64,000 bases of DNA from Dioscorea cayenensis subsp. rotundata (Eukaryota > Streptophyta > Magnoliopsida > Dioscoreales > Dioscoreaceae), in contig NC_052479.1 in the NCBI RefSeq assembly GCF_009730915.1, positions 2,604,001 to 2,668,000 of the forward strand, in the 5' to 3' direction. The translations under genes and the position numbers were made by a program. Of this stretch, positions 23,441 through 34,159 are shown piece after piece; the first letter of the stretch is position 1; every line of letters begins with the position of its first letter. Under the pieces are notes generated by a model. The model saw only the letters and a program-made list of their open reading frames with translations, searched no databases and had not been told where the DNA came from.

Positions 23441-24420
23441 TTACTCAATTTTTATTTTCTTGAATGTTACTTCATTCATAATCATACGTTCATAACATCC
23501 TTGTATTGTGAACTTGGATCAAATTCATATTCTCTGTTCTTAATAATTTTTCATAGTATGATGAAATGTGAAATGAAATATTTCTCCTTTCCGAAGGTAC
23601 TACAAATATAGTTGCTCAGCCAAGACAACGTTGGTCTTCTATTCAAACCTCTGAGTATATTTTGGAAAACTGGGTTACAGACTTGAAGATCAGAAGAGCA
23701 GAGATCTCGAATGAAATCGGCATAGCAATAAATACCTTAAAAACAGTGTAATATAGCTTTGGAATATTTTGCATATTCATTTATGTGATGTAATTTAACT
23801 TTGGAATATTTTGCATATTGGAGGGTGTAATATATCTTGTTTATAACGCTAATTTTTTGTGGGCGTTAACATTACTGTATGGGTGATTAAAAGGTTTGTT
23901 AAAAAAGTTTGATAGATGATATTTACTAAGGACTGATTTTTTTTTTCTTAAAAATGTATAGGTTGGAAGTTTCCTCTTGTGATTACCTTTTGCAAGTTCA
24001 TTATATATATATATATATATATTTAATTTGATAATATTTTGTAAAATTGGATATATAACTTGTACTTAGATAAAAGTTAAAAAAAAAATAAATTAGTAGA
24101 AACATATAAAATAATGGTGACAAAAATATAAAACACATATAATTGGCAGATCATATTGTAAAAAGTAATAATTAAAAAAATTATTTCAAAGCAATTATAA
24201 TTTAAAGATCATATTGTTAAAAACAAAAAAATTTAAAAAAAGTATAAGTCTTATACGTGCCTTAATTTTGGGGTTATAAGAAAAGAAAACAAAATTAATT
24301 CAATTAAAAATAGTAGAGTTAAAATTAACCCAATTTATCATTATAAAACTATAATGTTTTGTAGCTAAGTAATTAACATTATAATATGTTAATAACCAAA
24401 ATTACATTTTAAAAGCATTT
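23441..24420. other. AT-rich part of the insertion
   Basis: Contains an AT tract at about 24002-24022 and no recognisable gene. Confidence 0.5.
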
Positions 24421-24701
24421 ATAACCTATATAACAAAAATGGGGTAACCTCACCCTTATCCCGAAGTGGTGATCATAACCCCACTTTGGTGTTACCAAAC
24501 ACAAGGAACTACTGAAGTGAACTATTCCAGATTTTCATTTCCACCATACAAACACCTGAAGTGGTTACTGAAATGACAATTTCCTTTCCAACCAAACAGA
24601 TGAAAGTCAAGACTTCCAACTGAAATTCATACTTCTACCGAAGTGATGTTTTCAGACTTCCCACACTTCGGTTACTTACTTCCTAACCAAACACGGCCTA
24701 A

Positions 24702-24863
24702 GCATGCATAAGTTCTTAATAATCCCGCATGCCCTCCTATTGGAGTACTGTGATACTCATATAGTAATTGATTTTTGAGAGTAGAATCATATGGAACAAC
24801 TATTTTATTCTTCCACAATAAGTTTTGGTGCCAAAAAAAAATTACTGTCATCAAAGATGCCAT
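24702..24863 (-). pseudogene. Gypsy integrase N-terminal remnant
   Basis: Reads YHSTPIGGHAGLLRTYACL, the H-x-x-x-GGH motif at the start of the integrase zinc-binding region, preceded by VVPYDSTLKNQLLYE. It is cut by the right end of the Harbinger-like insertion. Confidence 0.8.
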
Positions 24864-25069
24864 CTTGTAATTCTGTGATTTTTTTCAAACAAAAATGAAT
24901 CTTCTTATATCTGAGATAATAAGGTGCACTGCATAGTTGAAAAAGACATCAAAAAACTTTTGGATAGTGCATCAACTCCGATATTCTCCTAACTAGGCTT
25001 GTATTCAATTTTAAAGTCATACCCAAGTAATTTTAACAGCCAATGTTGTTGTTCTGGTGTCTGTATTTT

Positions 25070-26289
25070 CTACTGCCACAAATGTTTTAATGCCTCCTGA
25101 TCTGTCCTGATGATAAATTGGTGTCCTAGTAAATAATGTCTAAACTTACGGACTACTTCAGTCACAACATATAGCTCCCTCACATAAGTTGATTGTTGTT
25201 GCATTCTTGGAGTTAATTCCATTAAAAAAATAAGAAATGGGATGATGTTGTTGGAGAAATCAGGCAATTGCAATACTGGAGCTGATACTACAACAATTTT
25301 CAGTTTCTCAAAAGCTAATTGAAAATGTTCTGTCAACTGAAAATTATCTTTTTGAGAAGATTAGTCAGAGGGTGAGAAATATTGGTATAATGGTGAATAA
25401 ATCTTCCATAGTATCCACTAATGCCACTCCTCAGCTGTTTCAAATAAGCTAGCATTGGCCATCTGATAATTGCTGCAATTTTCTTAGGGTCCATTTGCAC
25501 TTTAGCAGCCCATATCACATGACCCAAGTGCTCTATTTGCAATAGGCCAAAACTACATTTTGTGTATTTGGCATACAACTAATTCTATTGCAGAATTTGC
25601 AAAACTATTTCTAGAAGATGTAGATGTGAATCTCAATCAATGCTATAAACTAATATATCATCAAAGAATATTAACGCATACCTTCTCATAGAAAAATTAA
25701 AAAATTCTATTCATCAAAGAATGGAAGGTTGGTGGAGTATTTGATAAAACAAATAGCATTACCAACCATTGAAAATACCCATGATGAGTACGAAAGACAG
25801 TTTTATATTTATCTTCAAGATGTAGTAAAATCTTATGATAACAAGATCTTAAATCTAGTTTACCAAAATGTTTTGCTCCACCCAATTCATCCAACAATTC
25901 ATCCACAGCTGGTATTGGAAAAGCATCTTTCATTGTGATAAAATTTAATGCCCTATAATTAGTACAAAAATGCTATGAACCATCCTTTTCTTAACAAGTA
26001 AGACTAGTGAAGAGAATGAACTTGTATCGCTCTCAATCAACCCTTCAACCAATATTTTTTTAACTTGAACCTTAATTTCTATTTTCTGACTATGAGCATA
26101 TCTGTAAGGTTTTACTCTGATTAGTTGAGCATTGGGAATTAGTTCAATTTTATGACCACACTGCCTTGAGGGAGAAAGACCAATGGATGTGGAAAATACC
26201 TGATGATACTTTAGCAATAGTGCTCTTAAAGTATCAAGCATCTGTTGTGGAGACTCCAATGGTTGGGCAATTTCTTGAAACTCCCACAT
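25070..26289 (-). pseudogene. Gypsy reverse transcriptase and RNase H remnant
   Basis: From right to left: HKIELIPNAQLIRVKPYRYA and FSSLVLLVKKR (about 26170-25980), DAFPIPAVDELLDELGGAKH with FGKLDLRSCYHKI (25930-25830), a FDDILVYS block around 25660 corresponding to the YxDD active site, KCSFGLLQIEHLGHVI (25560-25510), then RNase H-like text ending in FIIRTDQEALKHLW near 25075. The blocks are in several frames separated by stops, so no enzyme can be made. Confidence 0.85.
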
Positions 26290-26497
26290 TTGTGACCATA
26301 TAGCATTCAGCTATAGATTTAGTAGTGCACAAATGTTGTAATTGATTCAAAGATGTAGATTGAGGTGCTAAAGAAATGTCTTCTTTAATTTAATGAATAT
26401 CAAATTAGAATGAAATTGAATAAAATGGGCATTGTAATCCACCAGATAGGCCCCAAGGTAGCCAACCATGTAGCACCCATAATTAATTCAGCACCCG

Positions 26498-26761
26498 CTA
26501 TAGGCAACAAGTATACAAGTAAATATGATTTCCTTGGACATTGACTAGTAGATCATGAATACACCCTTCCACTTGTAGAGCACTGCCATTACCTACCATG
26601 ACTTTAATTAGAGTTGTTGGTTGAACATCTAGATGTAAAATCTGAGCAATGCGTTGTTGAATGAAGTTATCATCACTACCCTCGTCTAAGAGAATCTTAA
26701 CAAGATGTTCTTTGATAGTTCCAGTAAAACTTAAAGTTCCAGATAATGTTGAAAAATTCAT
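26498..26761 (-). pseudogene. Gypsy aspartic protease remnant
   Basis: LVKILLDEGSDDNFIQQRIA resembles the retroviral-type protease active site, normally LxDSGSTHNF; here the motif reads D-E-G. It lies between gag and RT as expected. Confidence 0.7.
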
Positions 26762-27103
26762 AGCATTAAGAGCTAATTTAGAAGGTGATTTTTCTGTAGC
26801 CTATGGAGTATCCAATTCCACTACATAATTAGATGTGGCTGAATCCAAATCATCTGGAGGGTATATGTCCCATTTTAGAATTAAAAGTCTTCTTGTAGCG
26901 CATCTATCAGAAGGTGTGAAATTTTCATCCCAATTAAAGCAAAGTCCTAAATCTTTGCGGACTTGCATCTCTTGAAAACTAATCTTTCAAAATGGTGGAG
27001 GATTGCTAGCAATGGAAGCTATTTGTAGAGGACCAGAAGCAGTAGGATATGGAGTTACTATCTTTGGCATTGAAGTTTGAATTTGCCCACTTTCGAAATA
27101 GCA

Positions 27104-27796
27104 TTAATATCTAAATAATATGTAGTTTTCCTCATAGATGATTGTGAACTTGAAGAGTACTTTTTTTTCATATAACCATTCCAGAGAAGCATCCTTTGGA
27201 ATAGAAGTGGGCTTCCATGGAATAATATCCCTTTGAATCCCCTTCTTTAAACCACTAATAAAGCATGCTAACAAGGCTTGTAGAGCTACTCCTTCTACTC
27301 TATTGGCTAAGCCAGTGAGATTATGGTAATAGGAGGTCATCGATTCTTCTTGAGTGTGTTTAAAGAAAAAATACTCAGGACTCTCATAATATGTAGGTCC
27401 ATAATCCTCCTCCAAAGCTTTGACTAGTGTTGTCCAGGATGTCATAGTCCATGTTTTGACTAGTATTTGATACCAAAGAACCACCAAACGATAAGGATCT
27501 AAAATATCATAATACTTAAAGAATTTTTTGACTTTGAAAATCCAATTAAGAACATCTACACCTTCAAACTAAGGAAAATTCACTCTCACCCAGCGTGTCT
27601 GAAGAGGATGTAAACGCCGATACTCCATTCCATCATTGTGAAGCCTATCATCTTCCACCTCCAAACGTAATGGTACAACCGGCTCAGCCATGATGACAGG
27701 TTTAGAAACCTGTAAAGCTTCCAAACACTTAAAAATGTTATGTGGAGATTGCTCCAACACTTTAACCTTCTCATTCCGTTGATCCATTGCAGCCAA
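27104..27796 (-). pseudogene. Gypsy gag remnant
   Basis: N-terminal part (27796-27569) MAAMDQRNEKVKVLEQSPHN and, in another frame, a retrotransposon-gag domain at 27487-27150 with YFFFKHTQEESMTSYYHNLT and LLACFISGLKKGIQRDI. A further possible start lies at about 27880 close to the LTR. Frame breaks between the parts. Confidence 0.75.
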
Positions 27797-27900
27797 TAAG
27801 CGTTATTTTCTCCTATCCATGATTAAAAACATGGTATCAATCTTAGTAACAAGATCTTTCATCCGAGTAGCTTCAGCCATGATCTCAATAAAAGCGCCAT

Positions 27901-28532
27901 TGTGAATATATCAAACATAAACATAGATTAAGCAATTGTAATTCACTAATCCCAAACAAGGACACTCCAAACTAATTACTCTCATCTATATTGAGTAATT
28001 AATCTCAAGAATTCACAGAAGGTCACCACATAAGCTTCAATTCAGTAAACAGATACCATAAAGTTGTAGTTAAAAAGAAAATACAACTAAAAGCAGTAAG
28101 ATAACTCAGGATTATCTCTTTCATACTGTCTGTTATCGGAAAAGCCCACTTCCTTCTACTTCTGTTATCGGAAAAGTAGTAAGATAACTAGGAAAACAAG
28201 CCCACTTCCTTCTTCTTCTTCTTCTTCTTCCTTCATCTCTTTTCTTAAGTTTTTTCCCCACCTTTTATCTCCACTTTTCTAGCTTAGCGACTCCCCATCA
28301 CGTGCCTCTCCTTACAACCATTCATCCACACTGTCACATAATGATGAATCTTATGAGGCATGTGTTCGTCTTACGCTCTCAGCCACTTGTTCGCCACATC
28401 AGCTCATTATTCGCTCCCCATTTGGCTGCTTGCTAGTTGACCTCTTTGTTTGACTGCTCTAACCTCATGCGCTGCATGCGAGGTTGGTTTAAAACCAACT
28501 CCTTTAGCGCCTTCTGCTTAGCCTTCACAACA
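27901..28532 (-). repeat. Gypsy 5' LTR
   Basis: Partner of 19339-19905, about 65 bases longer because of a partial internal duplication (ctgttatcggaaaag occurs twice near 28130 and 28165) and a TTC run near 28207-28231. The first internal bases on the element's strand are ATGGCGCTTTTATTGAG, a possible primer-binding site, but no tRNA match was confirmed. Confidence 0.8.
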
Positions 28533-29700
28533 GGTTCTTTCTTGTAAAAGGTTCTATATCATTTTGAATATAGAGATTTCTTTTGTGTCTTCAATGTTTC
28601 ATTATTTATTTTACAACTACATGGAGCAAACCATTTAAATCTATTGGATACAACCAAATGAGGAAGCTTTAATTTTTTTTTTATTTATAAAGTGAATAAT
28701 GCATTAATAAAAAAGAGCACAAAAAGATATAAATACCAGGAGTAGAAAGGCACAAAAAAGAATAAGCCAATAAAGTCTATTAGGAGTGGATATGACAACA
28801 AATAAAGATAGAAATGCAACAAAAACAAAAGCCTCTTGGCGTCACAAAATGACAAGACAAGAAGGTATACTAGGCGTAGATACAACAACAAACAAAGATA
28901 GAAATGCAATAGCAACAACAACAACAAAAGCCCCTAGGCATAGAGAGGGTCTTATCCTGGGAAACAGTAGAAAATAACTAGTCTAACCAGCGATGTTAGT
29001 GGGGCCATCGTCAGGGCCTGACTCATCACTCATGGAAAGCCATGAGAACTGGATACTCCTCCGAATAGTAGATGACAAGTCCTCTAATTTTTGTCTTTTA
29101 GCTTATCGCTTTAAAAATTTTCTTTGGGATATTTCCCAACCTAGCCTTTTTTTTTTTTTAATTATCTATATAGTTTTAAGGCATTCACTTAATTGTCCAA
29201 TTAGCACCAAACAAGAAATTTAAAAGCAAAACATGATGGCTATTTTTTTAATATAAGTATTAAAGTGAATTATTTGTGATTTTTTAATTTTTTTTAAATT
29301 TATTATTTAAAAAAAACTTATTTATTTTTAAAGAATATCTTTTATGAAAAATAGCAAGTATTATTTAAAAAGTCATCACGTGTGGTTTTTCTAATTTTAC
29401 TTCCCACTTATAAAGATAATTTTATTTTCTATATATACACATAAATATTTTTAAATTAAATTAGCTATTATTATTTATAATTTAATTTATTTTTCAAATT
29501 TCACTTCCAACTCATAACCAATTCAATGTAATTTTTTTTCAACTACAAGAAATTTATCAAATAAAAAATATTATAAATGAAATTAAATAATAATTAAATA
29601 ATAATTATTAGAATAATAAACTAATTTATTTACAATACATATAACAATTATAATAGTTAATTTAATTTAAAAATATTTATTTGTGTGCATAAGAAGATCA
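28533..29700. other. Intergenic with small internal repeat
   Basis: Near 28790-28930 a 70-80 base unit containing acaacaaa(t/c)aaagatagaaatgcaa is present twice. Otherwise AT-rich with no gene. Confidence 0.5.
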
Positions 29701-29705
29701 TAAGT

Positions 29706-29895
29706 GGGAAACAAAATTTAATAAACATCATCTACAATAGCCCTAGTTTCTTTTTAAATAATTCTTACTATAATAATAATAATAATAATGATGATGATGA
29801 TGATGAGGAACAAAATTTAATAAACATCATCTACAATAGCCCTATTTTCTTTTTAAATAATTCTTGCTATAATAATACTAATAATAATAGTTATA
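29706..29895. repeat. Tandem duplication with trinucleotide runs
   Basis: A unit of about 100 bases beginning aacaaaatttaataaacatc is present twice in a row (29708 and 29811), with few differences. Copy 1 ends in an (ATA)n(TGA)n run that is shortened in copy 2. Confidence 0.85.
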
Positions 29896-29904
29896 ATGAG
29901 GATT

Positions 29905-30475
29905 TCTAGGGCATCTTTTTGTTCTATTTTGGAGGCGAGGCAAGGGGAAGAGAAGGGGCCGAATCTCCAGGGCTTTTGACGTGACTTTGGAGGGAAATTC
30001 AACCCAATCATCTTAGAGAGGAAGGATTGTAGCCGTTAAGGCTAGCTTGGTGGCGTTTGTGGAAGGTTCATGGGCGTTCTATGGCAATCATCCTCCGGCA
30101 AGAATGAGAAGGGGGTTTTCATGTTTAGCTTATCTCTCTTCATGTCTTGTTGTTTGAATGCTTGCCCTCCATTAATGGACGGTTAATTTTGTAGATGTTT
30201 GGACATAATTGAACTCTAGAGTTTTATCCTATTTGACATTGCTTGTGGATTTTGTTGAATTACTTATTTCTTAATTGCAATCCATGTTTTTTAAATCTAA
30301 TTGTTTGTTCGTATTGCTTGATTACTATTGTGGCGAAAGCCCTAGTTATCATATTTGATGTGCTTTGTGACGTGTAGAAATACCCACTTAGTATAGACAT
30401 GTCGTGATTAGAGAGGATTGTGAGTAAGCCTAGTAATAGAGTACTTTGAAGAATTTTTAATGAGTGTACAATATG
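29905..30475. mobile_element. Retrotransposon LTR fragment, copy A
   Basis: Aligns with 31060-31640 and with 38970-39350 through shared words: gggcatc, ggaggcga, gaatgcttgccctc(c)attaatg, ggctaat-like text, gaactct-agggttttatc and ctta-agtctag. It is one of three related copies of the same downstream LTR region. Family not determined. Confidence 0.6.
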
Positions 30476-30649
30476 CATGTACTGTACACTTATCCGGCAT
30501 GTATTAGAATCATATTGTGGAATTTGTTCCTAAATCTAGTGTGTTTCATATTAACAAGCTTAGGGCAGCACTCCAAGATGAGAGAGAACCAAAAGAAGCT
30601 TTTCAGACCTTAAATGATGAAGTTGGAGCTCTCTTGGCATCATTTAAAC

Positions 30650-31030
30650 AAGGACAAAGCAAAACTGGGTGGCTTACGGGCAGCTTATGGCCAACCTTAC
30701 GGCCATAAGTCAATTCCAGAAGACCTTGCAGACATACTTATGCCCATAAGTAGGGATTCAGAGCTAAGTCAGAGAAAATTATGGGCATGGCTTATGCCCG
30801 TAAGGATCATCTAGAGGAGTTTACGACCACAACATATGCTAGTAAGGACAGTCGCAAGAAGCAAGATAGTGAAGTTTACGGTCCAGCACTTATGGCTGTA
30901 ACCTAGACTGTAACACAAACAGAAGACCCTACGGACGTTACTTACGGCCGTAAATGGTCCTATAAGGCTCGCGACTATCTTCTCCAGCTCCCATATGGCC
31001 ACGTCCTTACGCTCGTAAGCAGCCCGTAAG
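30650..31030. repeat. Array of TTACGGCCGTAA-like palindromes
   Basis: Within about 380 bases there are at least seven imperfect palindromes of the form cttaYGgccRtaag, such as cttacggccataag, cttatgcccataag, ttacggccgtaa and cttacgctcgtaag. They lie just upstream of a TATA box, so they occupy the U3 (promoter) part of an LTR-like sequence. Confidence 0.75.
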
Positions 31031-31038
31031 CAGTCAGG

Positions 31039-31048
31039 TATAAATAGG
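31039..31048 (+). promoter_or_regulatory. Putative LTR TATA box
   Basis: TATAAATAGG, a strong plant TATA consensus, lies between the palindrome array and the repeated R/U5-like sequence of LTR copy B. Confidence 0.55.
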
Positions 31049-31927
31049 CCTAATAAGGATTTTTAGGGCATCGAATTCTTTTCTTTTGGACGATTCTTGG
31101 AGGCGAAGTTAGGGAAGATAAAAGATGAATCTCCAGCACCTAAGGAGCAATTCCAAGGGGGATTTGGCTTGACATTCAAGAGGATTGAAGATCATAGCCA
31201 TCAAGCTCACCTTGGCAGTATGTGTGGAAGCTTATCTAGGGTTTCTTCAGTGATTCTTCACCGACGCAATTGAGAAGGGGCTTTCATATCCTTCATGTTT
31301 CCTCCTAGTATTTGTATCTTGAATGCTTGCCCTCATTAATGGAGGGCTAATTTGTAGATGTGTGGGCATATTTGAACTCTAAGGTTTATCTTTTGACATT
31401 GGTTGTTGGATCATTGATGCTTTCATTATTTTCTTATTTGCAATCTCATCTATTTGAGTCTAATTGTGTGATTGAATGCTTGGTTGCTAACGAGATGATA
31501 GCCATAGCTTTCATATTTAGTATTGCTACATGACGAGAAGAAATTTCCACTTAGCATAAACTTGCCGTAATTCGAGAAGATAGCAGATACATCTCTGTTT
31601 AGGGTACTTTGGAGACTTTGTCTCCCGCAATCCTTCCGAGTGGGTTAGTCATGATAAACTCTATGCTCTTTACAATCATGTAGAGTGGATTTTTTGAGAA
31701 ATCTCATTTCTACTCTGTATTCAAATTAAGGATAATCTTTCTTTACGATGGAAGATTATCTATTTAAAAGATTGTCATTAGCCTATAGTAAGGTTTCATA
31801 GAGTGTTAATGTGATTGTATGGATGTTTGCATCAGCTCTGCACCTATTCAGTTACTCTTCACCTAAAAAATCGGGGTTGAATATAATTCTGAAAATATTT
31901 TGGTTCAAATCAGATTGCATGTTTAGA
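31049..31927 (+). mobile_element. Retrotransposon LTR copy B, left part
   Basis: Related to copies A and C. Interrupted by MULE-1: the sequence stops at 31927 and continues from 38714 with caacctttgtcatg. Copy C has the corresponding uninterrupted site near 39640-39660, which confirms the insertion. Confidence 0.75.
31918..31927. repeat. Target-site duplication of MULE-1, left
   Basis: CATGTTTAGA, repeated exactly at 38704-38713. Ten bases, within the 8-11 range of Mutator-like elements. Confidence 0.9.
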
Positions 31928-32180
31928 GGCTTCATTACATTGGTGGCTATAAAAGTTGGTGACTTATATCGTTGTGGCCACATAAGTTTTTTTGTAACTA
32001 GATGGCCATAAAAGTTTTCTCCGGGAGCACCGGTGGCCAAAAAGTCCTGTTTGGAGGCCATTTCCGGCTTCTTAGTTGATGTGGATGCCACCGTGTAATA
32101 TAATATTATAAACTCAATGACGTGGCAGTCCAACTCAAAAACACTGTATGAGTAACCCATATCAGCAGGCTGAGTCATCT
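31928..32180 (+). repeat. MULE-1 left terminal inverted repeat
   Basis: Begins GGCTTCATTACATTGGTGGC and matches the reverse complement of 38450-38703 over about 250 bases with modest divergence, including gccaccggtg and ggactgccatgtca words. Confidence 0.9.
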
Positions 32181-32829
32181 CCCACTTCTCTGAAGTTCAC
32201 TTGAAACCCTAGGATACAACATCACTTCGAACACTCATTGAAGATGCCTTCTCATACCTGATTGCTCTCGTCTCCTTCCCTGAATTGCAAGGATGGCATT
32301 CCCAATATAACCCCCTCACGCTGTTGGCTTCCCAGAATGCAATAATGAGAGAAATTATGCAGATGGTCCGAGAGGAAGGGTATCCTTCCCGTCCGATTGG
32401 TGTTGTTCAGATGTTCATTAGGAATTACTATTTTTATAATGGATGCTAGAGATGTTCCTAGAGTTCAAGTCTTAATTTGCAAGTCTATAATGGAGTTGGG
32501 AAATGATTGTGACCTGAATGTTTTATGAATGCAATGATTTAATTTTTCAGTAATTTAATTCAGTTGAAAGTTATAAGAGTGTGTAATTTAATTCAGTTGA
32601 ATGATGACAATGCTGAAATTTTAATATGTTCTTTATGCATGAATGAAGTGCTCAGTTCTTTATAATTGTGACTTGTGAACGTGGAATTGTGCCGAAGCAA
32701 ATTGGAGTAGAAGTTCTGCAAATTCATATGGGTTGAAAAAAAATTCAGTGTATGAATGCCATGACATAATTTTGGTTTGTGAGAGTGTAATTTAATTTAG
32801 TTGAATGAAGATAATACTGTAAGTTCTTC

Positions 32830-33345
32830 TTTAAGTATGAATGAAACACAAGCATCAATTATTTACAAAAATTTTGTAAAGACTCAACACAAGCATCAAT
32901 TATTTACAAAATTTTTTAAAAGACTCAGCACAAGCACCAACATCAATTATGTGCAAAATTAAAAAGAACAAGTTCTCACAAGCACCATCATCAATTATCT
33001 GCAGCAATTAAAAAGCAATTCTGCACAAATCACCAGCACCAATTCTACACAAAAAATTCTACAGTAATTAAAAAAAAACAAGTCTGCACAATCAACAACA
33101 CCAATTATCTGCAGAAATTTGAAAAAAAAACTGCACAAGAACAAGCATCAGTTATTTAAAGAAATTTGAAAAAAATGCTACACAAGCACACATTTTGCAT
33201 CTGTAGTAATTTAAAAAAAAACAAGTCTACACAATCACTAGCACCAATTATCTGCAGAAATTTGAGAAAAAAATTGCACAAGAACAAGCATAAGTTATTT
33301 AAAGAAATTTGAAAAAAAAAGTCCACACAAGCACAAATTCTGCAT
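32830..33345. repeat. MULE-1 internal tandem repeats
   Basis: Imperfect units of about 50-80 bases built from aattatctgcagaaatttga, aaaaaacaagtctgcacaa and caagcaccaattat words. The array continues beyond the MITE to about 33930. Confidence 0.75.
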
Positions 33346-33364
33346 CTGCAGTAATTTAAAAAAA

Positions 33365-33691
33365 GGTATAATACCCTAGTTGGTCCCTCTACTTTTCTCT
33401 TTCTTCCCTTTTGGTCTCTCTACTCAGAAATGCTCCCGACTAATTCCTCTACTTTTGAAAATGTGCCCACTTAGTTAAAAATGCTCCCAACCAGTCCCTT
33501 TACTTTTAGAAATGTGCCCACTTAGAGGGACTAAGTGGGCACATTTCTAAAAGTAGAGGGACTGGTTGGGAGCATTTTTAACTAAGTGGGCACATTTTCA
33601 AAAGTAGAGGGACTAGTCGGGAGCATTTCTGAGTAGAGGGACCAAAATGGAAGAAAGAGAAAAGTACAGGGACTATTTTGGTGATTATACC
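33365..33691. mobile_element. Fold-back MITE nested in MULE-1
   Basis: A 327-base, nearly perfect inverted repeat with arms of about 160 bases and its centre at about 33528. It begins GGTATAATACC and ends GATTATACC, and is flanked on both sides by the 9-bp duplication TTAAAAAAA (33356-33364 and 33692-33700). The arms carry words such as agtagagggac and agtgggcacat. The duplication length suggests a Mutator-type MITE. It sits inside the tandem array of MULE-1, so it inserted after that array formed. Confidence 0.9.
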
Positions 33692-33700
33692 TTAAAAAAA

Positions 33701-33935
33701 CAAGTCTACACAATCACTAGCACCAATTATCTATAGAAATCTGGAAAAAAAAATCTGTACAAAAACAAGCATCAATTATTTAAATAAATTTGGAAAAAAA
33801 GTATGCACAAACTTCTACAGTAATTAAAAAAAACAAGTCTGCACAATCAAATGCACCAATTATCTGCAGAAATTTGAAAGAAATTATGCACAAGCACCTC
33901 AACAAATTATCTGCAGAAATTTGAAAAAATTTGCA
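33701..33935. repeat. MULE-1 tandem repeats, right part
   Basis: Continuation of the 32830-33345 array after the MITE, with the same aattatctgcagaaatttg units. Confidence 0.7.
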
Positions 33936-34159
33936 AACCCATAAGAAGTAATTATCTACAGATGACCTGAAACAGATTTGTATATGTTGAAACAAGTTGA
34001 ACCAAACAAATTTTGGAAGAAAAGTACACAATTGACATTTACTTAGCATCCAGTTGCTAGTGAACACATAAACCAGTTTAACATTAATCTCCAATTACAT
34101 CAACAAACCATAAACAAAAGTTATCAGTGCTTACAATCTAGTTCTTCAGAACAAAAAAT

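Larger units (their letters stand above)
20641..24698. mobile_element. PIF/Harbinger-like insertion in the gypsy integrase
   Basis: The right end reads AACCAAACACGGCC followed by TAA (24699-24701); in reverse GGCCGTGTTTGGTT is typical of PIF/Harbinger ends, which duplicate TAA/TTA. The insertion breaks the gypsy integrase just after LLRTYACL. Inside lies a MYB/SANT-like ORF of the kind that accompanies Harbinger transposase, and then exons of an ACR-like gene. A matching left terminus was not found near 20641; it may have been deleted together with gypsy sequence. No Harbinger DDE transposase was recognised. Confidence 0.55.
19339..28532 (-). mobile_element. Ty3/gypsy LTR retrotransposon, degenerate, interrupted
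   Basis: A minus-strand element bounded by related LTRs at 19339-19905 and 27901-28532. Going leftward from 27800 the internal order is gag, protease, reverse transcriptase, RNase H, integrase, which is the Ty3/gypsy order. All frames are broken by stops and shifts. The integrase is cut at about 24700 and resumes near 20640 after a 4-kb insertion. The LTRs differ by many substitutions and by extra sequence in the right one, so this is an old copy. No matching 5-bp target duplication is seen (tttgt on the left, ggttc on the right). Confidence 0.85.

Noticed and set aside
19339..28532. Target duplication for the gypsy element
   Set aside because: Flanks tttgt and ggttc do not match; borders may have changed.
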